From NCBI RefSeq assembly GCF_040656415.1, contig NZ_JBFAMC010000002.1, positions 248,001 to 312,000 of the forward strand: DNA of 64,000 nucleotides, in the 5' to 3' direction. Both the position numbers and the translations under genes were made by a program. Positions 58,904 through 64,000 of the stretch are shown piece after piece. Each line of letters begins with the position of its first letter. The first letter of the stretch is position 1. The notes below the pieces were generated by a model that searched no databases, was not told the origin of the DNA, and worked only from the letters and a program-made list of their open reading frames with translations. The DNA is from Rhodococcus_F sp040656415. Lineage in GTDB: Bacteria > Actinomycetota > Actinomycetes > Mycobacteriales > Mycobacteriaceae.

Positions 58904-59389
58904 ATGCGTGGCGACGACGAGGTTATCGCTCTACTCAACGAACAGTTGACCAGTGAGCTGACCGCGATCAATCAGTACTTCCTGCACTCGAAGATGCAGG
59001 CCAACTGGGGCTTCACGAAACTGGCCGCCAAGACTCGCGCCGAATCCATCGAGGAGATGGTTCATGCCGAGATTCTCACCGACCGCATTCTTCTACTCGA
59101 AGCCCTTCCCAACTATCAGAAGCTACTTCCGCTGCGCATCGGTCAAGACCTGCGCGAGCAGTTCCACTCCGACCTGGCGATCGAGGTCGAAGTCGTCGAA
59201 CGCCTGCGCCCTGGAATTCAGATGTGCCGAAGCAAGGGTGATGCCACCTCGGCCAAGTTGCTCGAGCAGATCCTCGCGGAGGAAGAGGAGCACATCGATT
59301 ATCTCGAGACCCAGATCGAGCTACTCGACAAGATGGGTGACCAGCTCTACATGGCGCAACTCGTCGATCAGCCCCCGACTGCCGGATAG
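58904..59389 (+). CDS. bfr: Bacterioferritin (haem-containing ferritin)
   Basis: The 161-residue protein stores iron in a 24-mer. All ferroxidase ligands are found in their standard places: Glu18, Glu51, His54, Glu94, Glu127 and His130. Met52, in IEEMVHAE, is the axial haem ligand between subunits. Both the iron-oxidising centre and the haem site are therefore intact. The bfd gene upstream supplies the reductant. ATG 58904 follows CCGGAGG. Confidence 0.95.
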   Translation: MRGDDEVIALLNEQLTSELTAINQYFLHSKMQANWGFTKLAAKTRAESIEEMVHAEILTDRILLLEALPNYQKLLPLRIGQDLREQFHSDLAIEVEVVERLRPGIQMCRSKGDATSAKLLEQILAEEEEHIDYLETQIELLDKMGDQLYMAQLVDQPPTAG

Positions 59390-59418
59390 TAGCTACCGGA
59401 CAGCGCGGGACCGCCCCA

Positions 59419-59478
59419 TGTCACATCGGTGCAGCCAGATCGAACAGATGTGACATCGGCACAGCCAGATCGACCCGA
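59419..59478. repeat. Tandem 30-bp duplication between bfr and plsC
   Basis: TGTCACATCGGTGCAGCCAG (59419-) and TGTGACATCGGCACAGCCAG (59449-) start two adjacent 30-base units that differ at a few positions. The region of about 240 bases has no gene. The TGT(C/G)ACA words may be regulator half sites. Confidence 0.6.
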
Positions 59479-59633
59479 CGGAAATCGGGTCGGCGTCAGA
59501 GTTTGGTGGATCGCAATTCGTGGCCCTCGGCGGTCTTGCAGAACGGCAGTGTGCGCACTTTCACGCTACTTCCCATCGCCGTCTTCACCTCGGTGTGGGG
59601 TGGATCGCGAACACCGGACTACGCTAACCGATT

Positions 59634-60389
59634 GTGGAACCCGTTTACCGAACCATCATCGGAATTGCCCGCACCGTATTCGCCTTCGAGGGGCTGAAGT
59701 TCACCGTCAAGGGTGATGAGCACATTCCGGCAACCGGTGGGGCCGTGATCGCGATCAATCACACCGGATACATGGACTTCACTTACGCCGGGCTTCCCGC
59801 TCGCAGGGTCAAGCGGTACATCCGCTTCATGGCGAAGAAGGAAGTGTTCGACAACAAGATTTCCGGCCCGATCATGCGCGCCCTCAAGCACATTCCGGTC
59901 GATCGTGCCGCGGGTTCCGACTCGTATCGTGCGGCCGTGGACCGCTTGCGTCACGGCCAACTGGTGGGTGTCTATCCGGAGGCCACGATCAGCCGCAGTT
60001 TCGAGATCAAGGCTTTCAAGTCGGGCGCAGCCCGAATGGCGATCGAGGCCGACGTCCCCATCATTCCGATCGTCATCTGGGGTGCGCAGAGGGTATGGAC
60101 GAAGGGGTTCCCGAAGAGACTCGGTCGCACGAACACACCCATCTCGATCGCCGTCGGTGAGCCCATTGCGCCGTTCGAGCCCGCATCCGAGTTGACGGAC
60201 AAGTTGCACGCCACAATGGAAGTGATGCTTGCCGACCTTCAACGTGAGTACGAGCATCCGGCGGGTGCGTACTGGGTGCCCGCACGACTCGGTGGCAGCG
60301 CACCTACCCTCGAGGAAGCGAACAGAATGGACTTGGAGGAGTCCGAGGCGAAGGCTCGCGCCCGGCGGCTGCGGGAGACCGGAAACTGA
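59634..60389 (+). CDS. 1-acylglycerol-3-phosphate acyltransferase-like protein (PlsC family)
   Basis: The 251-residue enzyme has the HX4D acyltransferase motif (His43, Asp48) in INHTGYMDF. The later phosphate-binding block is YPEATISRSFEIKAFKSGAARMA. It transfers an acyl group to a glycerophospholipid precursor or another polar lipid, at the inner membrane. GTG 59634 is the start. A close paralogue follows after one base, so the two arose by duplication and are co-transcribed. Confidence 0.85.
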   Translation: MEPVYRTIIGIARTVFAFEGLKFTVKGDEHIPATGGAVIAINHTGYMDFTYAGLPARRVKRYIRFMAKKEVFDNKISGPIMRALKHIPVDRAAGSDSYRAAVDRLRHGQLVGVYPEATISRSFEIKAFKSGAARMAIEADVPIIPIVIWGAQRVWTKGFPKRLGRTNTPISIAVGEPIAPFEPASELTDKLHATMEVMLADLQREYEHPAGAYWVPARLGGSAPTLEEANRMDLEESEAKARARRLRETGN

Positions 60390-60390
60390 C

Positions 60391-61128
60391 GTGGCTGGCG
60401 AGCCTGTTTACACCGCCGTCGAGATGACGGCCAAGGCGATGTCGCGGTTCCAGGGAGTGAAAACGAGTCGGAAGGGACTCGAGAATATTCCAGCCGAGGG
60501 CGGGGCGGTCCTCGCGGTCAATCACACCGGCTACCTGGATTTCATCCAGTTGGGGCTGGCGGTCAGCGCCGCGGGCCGCAGAATGCGGATCATGGCGAAG
60601 AGGGAACTTGCGAACAACAAGGTGCTGGGGTTCTTGATGCGGGGGTGCGGCGTCATCGAGGTTGACCGGGCGGCAGGTGCTGACGCATACGCCGAGGCTG
60701 TGAATCGGCTTCGGGCCGGCGAGTTGGTCACTGTGTACCCCGAGGCCACGATCAGCCGCAGTTTCGAGATCAAGGCATTCAAGTCGGGTGCGGCCCGCAT
60801 GGCGATCCAAGCGGACGTGCCGATCGTGCCCGCCATCGTGTGGGGCGCACAGCGGATCGCGACGAAGGGCAAGCCCAGGCACCTTGGGCGACATCACTTT
60901 CCGGTGTCTGTAGCGTTCGGTACGCCGATCGAACCGCACGAACCGGCGGCCACCCTCACCGAGACATTGCGCAACGAGATGGTCGCGATGCTGCACCGGG
61001 TGCAGGAGGATTTCGATCACCCAGCGGGTGCGTACTGGGTGCCGCGGCGTCTCGGTGGTACCGCACCCACTCTCGAGGAGGCCGCGGAAATGGATCGTCG
61101 AGATGCCGAGAAGCGACGAACTTCATAG
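60391..61128 (+). CDS. Second PlsC-family acyltransferase
   Basis: The 245-residue paralogue of the preceding gene has HX4D at His45 and Asp50 (VNHTGYLDF) and shares the YPEATISRSFEIKAFKSGAARMA segment almost exactly. It differs in the substrate-facing region after HX4D (IQLGLAVSAAGRRM). GTG 60391 immediately follows the first gene's TGA. Paired acyltransferases here match the Rv3814c-Rv3816c cluster in mycobacteria. Distinct acceptor or acyl specificities are likely but not determined. Confidence 0.85.
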   Translation: MAGEPVYTAVEMTAKAMSRFQGVKTSRKGLENIPAEGGAVLAVNHTGYLDFIQLGLAVSAAGRRMRIMAKRELANNKVLGFLMRGCGVIEVDRAAGADAYAEAVNRLRAGELVTVYPEATISRSFEIKAFKSGAARMAIQADVPIVPAIVWGAQRIATKGKPRHLGRHHFPVSVAFGTPIEPHEPAATLTETLRNEMVAMLHRVQEDFDHPAGAYWVPRRLGGTAPTLEEAAEMDRRDAEKRRTS

Positions 61129-61173
61129 CCGGTTGTCCAGCGCCTAGGCAACCCTTGCATGCAGAATTACTAA

Positions 61174-61995
61174 GTGATTGCAGACCGGCCCAGCCTTGTA
61201 GCGTCCGATATCGACGGCACCTTGATCGGGCACGACGAACGCGTCAGTGCGCGCACTCGTGACGCCGTCACATCGGTGGTCGCGTCGGGGACGCCCTTTG
61301 TTTTGGCGACCGGTAGGCCACCGCGCTGGATTCATCCCGTCGTCGATGAACTCGGTCACGCGCCGCTCGCCGTCTGCGCCAATGGCGCCATCATCTACGA
61401 CAGCAACACCGGCCGCGTGCTCAGCGCATCGGTTCTCGATGTCGATTCACTCGCGTGGCTGTCGGACATCACACACGAGGTACTCCCGGGCGCAGGACTC
61501 GCCGCAGAGCGCGTCGGTGTCGGCGCGCACGACATGGCGACATCGGAATTCGTCCGTTCACCGGACTACGAGCACGCCTGGTTCAACCCGGACGACACTG
61601 AGGTGTCGGAAGAGGCGGTCTTGGCCGCATCCGCGGTGAAGTTGCTGGTCAGGGTCCCTGGAATGTCCAGCAAGGCGATGGTCGACGCGCTGAAGCCGCA
61701 CATCGGCGGGAGGGCCGACGTAACCTACTCCACCGACAACGGGCTGATCGAGTTGTCGGCGCCGGGAATTACGAAAGCGTCCGGTCTGGCGATCGTGGCC
61801 GAACGGCTGGGCGTGGCGGCGTCGGAGATCGTGGCGTTCGGAGACATGCCCAACGACATTCCCATGCTGAACCTCGCTGGTTTGGGGGTCGCGGTCGAGA
61901 ACGCGCATCTCGATGCCAAGGCTGCGGCCCGCGAGGTCACGACCACGAACTTGAATCACGGCGTCGCGAGAGTGCTCGAGCGCTGGTGGTCGTGA
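61174..61995 (+). CDS. HAD-family (Cof-type) phosphatase
   Basis: The 273-residue protein has the HAD nucleophile motif SDIDGTLIG with Asp12 and Asp14. It also has ATGRPPRW (motif II), a Cof-type cap, and FGDMPNDIPML (motif IV) near the end. It would dephosphorylate a small phosphometabolite. The gene is third in a row with the two acyltransferases, as in M. tuberculosis (Rv3813c). GTG 61174 is used. Confidence 0.87.
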   Translation: MIADRPSLVASDIDGTLIGHDERVSARTRDAVTSVVASGTPFVLATGRPPRWIHPVVDELGHAPLAVCANGAIIYDSNTGRVLSASVLDVDSLAWLSDITHEVLPGAGLAAERVGVGAHDMATSEFVRSPDYEHAWFNPDDTEVSEEAVLAASAVKLLVRVPGMSSKAMVDALKPHIGGRADVTYSTDNGLIELSAPGITKASGLAIVAERLGVAASEIVAFGDMPNDIPMLNLAGLGVAVENAHLDAKAAAREVTTTNLNHGVARVLERWWS

Positions 61996-62009
61996 TCAGA
62001 CCACCAGCG
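61981..62009. terminator. Bidirectional hairpin terminator with the HAD stop codon in its loop
   Basis: CGCTGGTGGT (61981-61990) and ACCACCAGCG (62000-62009) form a perfect 10-bp stem with a 9-base loop. The HAD TGA (61993-61995) lies in the loop, and the convergent amidase stops at 62038. Confidence 0.75.
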
Positions 62010-62037
62010 GTCGTGACCGGGCGATGCCGTTGTATGC

Positions 62038-64000
62038 CTACTCGTAGGTGTCGTTGAATGTCTGGAGAACCTGGGTCACGACTCCGGTCAGCTCGTTGAA
62101 GATGAGCGAACCGTTCTCGAAGTCGCTGCGCATACCGCCCGGGATCGCGTACTCGTCGCTGGTCGGCAGACCGAGAACGCCACTGTCGGCACCGAGTTTC
62201 CTCCAGGTGTTGTAGATCTCCCCGAGGACCGTCCACACACCACCGTTCGGTGAGGTGTAGATCGCCCCGTTGGTGAACAGCGCGCCCGTGTTGCCTGCCT
62301 TCGCCTGGAGAAGTCCAGTGATGGCTTGGCCGAGCCTGCCCGCCTCACCGCCCTCGGCGAGCCACTTCTGTACGACGGGCGAGTCGGTAAGCCGGATCAG
62401 TTCGGTGACGAGCCCCGGGATGTCGTCCGGCAGACTCGAGCCAAGATCCGGTGGTGGCAAGCTACCTGCGGGTGGGCCCGCCGCGAGGATGGAGCTGCCG
62501 TTGCCGAGGTTGGCCGCAGCGATCTGCCGGATCTGGTTCATGTATGAGTAACCGACAGCGCCTGGGCAGACGGTGTAACCGACGTCGCTGTGCGCGAAGA
62601 TTATCGGCACGTCTATCGGTTGGCCTACCGGAATCGGAGTGAACTGGGTGCCCTCGGAGTACATTCTCGTGTACCCGAAGGGGTCGAGTCCGGCATTGCC
62701 GAGCTTCCAGCCCAGGAACCTGCCGACCGCGTCGATCGTGGCCTGCGGCGGAGCCACATTGGAGAAATCACCCATCATTGCGACGCCGGTGGTGTTCTCG
62801 TTGAATCCGCCCGCGTGAGCGCCTCGGACCGGAAGGCCCAGGCCGCCTGCGCGCCCCTCGAAGATCTGCCCGTACCTGTCGACGAGCGCGTTGTATCCGA
62901 TGTCGCACCAGCCGAGCGTCTGTGCGTGGTACGCGTAGATCCCGCGGACGATTTGCGCGGACTCGGCCGGGGAGTAGTTGTTAGTACCTGCGGTGTGGTG
63001 CACGATGCCGCCACCGAGGGAGTTGTCGTATGTCGGATTCGAGCAGCGAATCGACTCGTCTGCACCCCACTGGCCTCGGCTGATGACTCCGGGGGTGAGG
63101 CTGCCGAGCGAGTTGGTGATACCGGTGAGCAAGCTGTCACCAGGGCTGCTGCCCGGGGCGATGAGCACTGCGGTAACCAAGTCGGCCGCCAAGTCCGCCG
63201 ACTGCTGGCGGATCGGCTTGCTGACGGAAGCGGGAGTGTAGCCGAGAGGGGCAGCATCCTCGGGTGCGGTGTTCTCGGGTGCGGTGTTCTCGGGTGCGGT
63301 GTTCTCGGGTGCGGTGTTCTCGGGTGCGGTGTTCTCGGGTGCGGTGTTCTCGGGTGCGGTGTTCTCGGGNNNNNNNNNNNNNNNNNNNNNNNNNNNNNNN
63401 NNNNNNNNNNNNNNNNNNNNNNNNNNNNNNNNNNNNNNNNNNNNNNNNNNNNNNNNNNNNNNNNNCGGGTGCTTCGGGCAGAGCAGTGGCCGACGTGGGC
63501 GTCAGGACCTGGATCGCGTTGGTCTGCCCGACATAGACGGCTTCGGTCGCGACCTTTCCGCCGGTCGCTTCCAGGCGGGCACTGTCAGTATCGGCGATCT
63601 CGGGGGAGAACCACTCGCCCCAGGTCCCGTCGGGCTTCTTCGCCCGGATTTTCGACTCAGCGGCCCCGACCGTTTCGGATGTGAGCGCCACCATACTGAA
63701 GGGGGTATCGCGAGTGACTTCCTTGACGATCGTGCCTGGCTCGTGATCGGCCGGCGGAGGCGTCGCCGGGTCGGAGACGTCGCCCATCACAGGGATTTTC
63801 AGCGGGATTTGCACTCCACCGGGAAGTTCCAGAGTGCTCGGAATCTGAATGGACGGCGGAATCGGCAGGTTCCTTAGCTCGCCGATGTTGACGTCAGGCA
63901 GGTCCAGCCCGGTCAATTCCTTCAGCGGAATTACGACATCGGGGATCTGGGCCAGGACCACCTCCGCGATGTCGGTCGAAATCTCGGTGGTTTCGCTCGT
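62038..64000 (-). CDS. Exported N-acetylmuramoyl-L-alanine amidase with pentapeptide-repeat linker and LGFP repeat (Rv3811-like), gapped and partial
   Basis: The coding sequence runs off the right end of the window and is interrupted by 96 Ns. The upstream part (64000-63466, about 178 residues) is rich in Pro and Ile strands. A linker of NTAPE repeats crosses the gap. The PGRP-type amidase domain follows, with zinc ligands visible in IVHHTAGTNNYS, FAHSDVGY and TVCPG. The C-terminal region has an LGFP-type repeat (LGADSGVLGLPTSDEYAIPGG). It should cleave peptidoglycan stem peptides. The two sides are in different frames as written, which the gap length explains. Confidence 0.85.
63259..63369 (-). 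repeat. 15-bp tandem repeat encoding the pentapeptide NTAPE
   Basis: Seven full copies of CTCGGGTGCGGTGTT, at 63259, 63274, 63289, 63304, 63319, 63334 and 63349, and part of an eighth run into the N gap. On the minus strand they encode (NTAPE)n between the N-terminal part and the amidase domain. CGGGTGCTTCGGG on the far side of the gap resumes the same phase. Confidence 0.93.
63370..63465. other. Assembly gap (96 N)
   Basis: Ninety-six unknown bases lie inside the 15-bp repeat. The array phase on the two flanks predicts a true length of 11 plus a multiple of 15 bases, for example 86 or 101. That also restores one open frame. The written length of 96 fits neither condition. Confidence 0.9.

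Noticed and set aside
1..64000. Insertion sequences, prophage genes, tRNA or rRNA genes
   Set aside because: No transposase, integrase, phage structural gene or tRNA-like cloverleaf was recognised by reading both strands, though a tRNA scan was not run.

Overview
The window is high-GC actinobacterial DNA with dense genes, many GTG starts and many ATGA/GTGA stop-start overlaps. The gene content points to a mycolic-acid-containing genus, most likely Rhodococcus. It has a PE/PPE/EspG triad, F420-type oxidoreductases, IdeR-like iron boxes, an LCP protein and an LGFP-repeat amidase. From sodA (31.2 kb) to the amidase at the right end, gene order broadly follows the Mycobacterium tuberculosis block I recall as Rv3846 back to Rv3811: sodA, DUF4328/glpQ1, bfrB, the Rv3839-like gene, pheA, phosphomutase, Rv3836, Rv3835, serS, acyltransferases, HAD, Rv3811. 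Genus-specific genes are inserted. The genus call and the synteny are from memory and motif recognition, not from a search.

Left part (0-10 kb): the tail of an Nramp metal transporter, a butyrolactone-receptor-like TetR regulator, then a degradation-type cluster. That cluster holds a succinate-semialdehyde dehydrogenase-like enzyme, a crotonase, a TetR regulator, an SCP-x-type thiolase, a four-histidine carotenoid/stilbene-cleaving dioxygenase, a tandem-HxlR regulator and a quinone-reductase-like enzyme. Their arrangement suggests oxidative alkene cleavage followed by acyl-CoA processing; the substrate is unknown.

10-19 kb: a copper cluster on the minus strand (membrane protein, broken ycnI remnant, copC, copD), a Lys-rich coiled-coil protein, a RecB-like Fe-S nuclease, a YoaK-like membrane protein, a methyltransferase, an SDR, and an AT-richer orphan membrane protein. 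19-26 kb: a divergent RibD-like reductase/TetR pair, then an amino-acid catabolic module: MHS transporter, omega-aminotransferase, CoA-acylating semialdehyde dehydrogenase and a divergent PucR activator. 26-31 kb: a GDT1-type Mn exporter behind a clear yybP-ykoY manganese riboswitch, a YhgE-like protein and an amidase.

31-64 kb: sodA with a textbook terminator, SRPBCC/XRE pair, acyltransferase with an octapeptide-repeat tail overlapping msrA, an Rv1733c-like protein, LLM oxidoreductase, S49 peptidase, a GT-C-like membrane protein, DUF4328-glpQ, DUF5926, ferritin, VanX-like dipeptidase, LCP protein, CPBP protease, a DUF2470 (HugZ-like) gene under a near-consensus IdeR box, pheA-phosphomutase, lipase-maturation factor, the PE-PPE-EspG operon, a zincin, a septum-formation protein, serS, bfd-bfr, two plsC paralogues, a HAD phosphatase, and a peptidoglycan amidase split by a 96-N assembly gap inside a pentapeptide repeat. 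Iron storage (bfrB, bfr), release (bfd) and possibly haem iron acquisition (DUF2470) lie within 15 kb, and three of these four genes carry IdeR-like sites.
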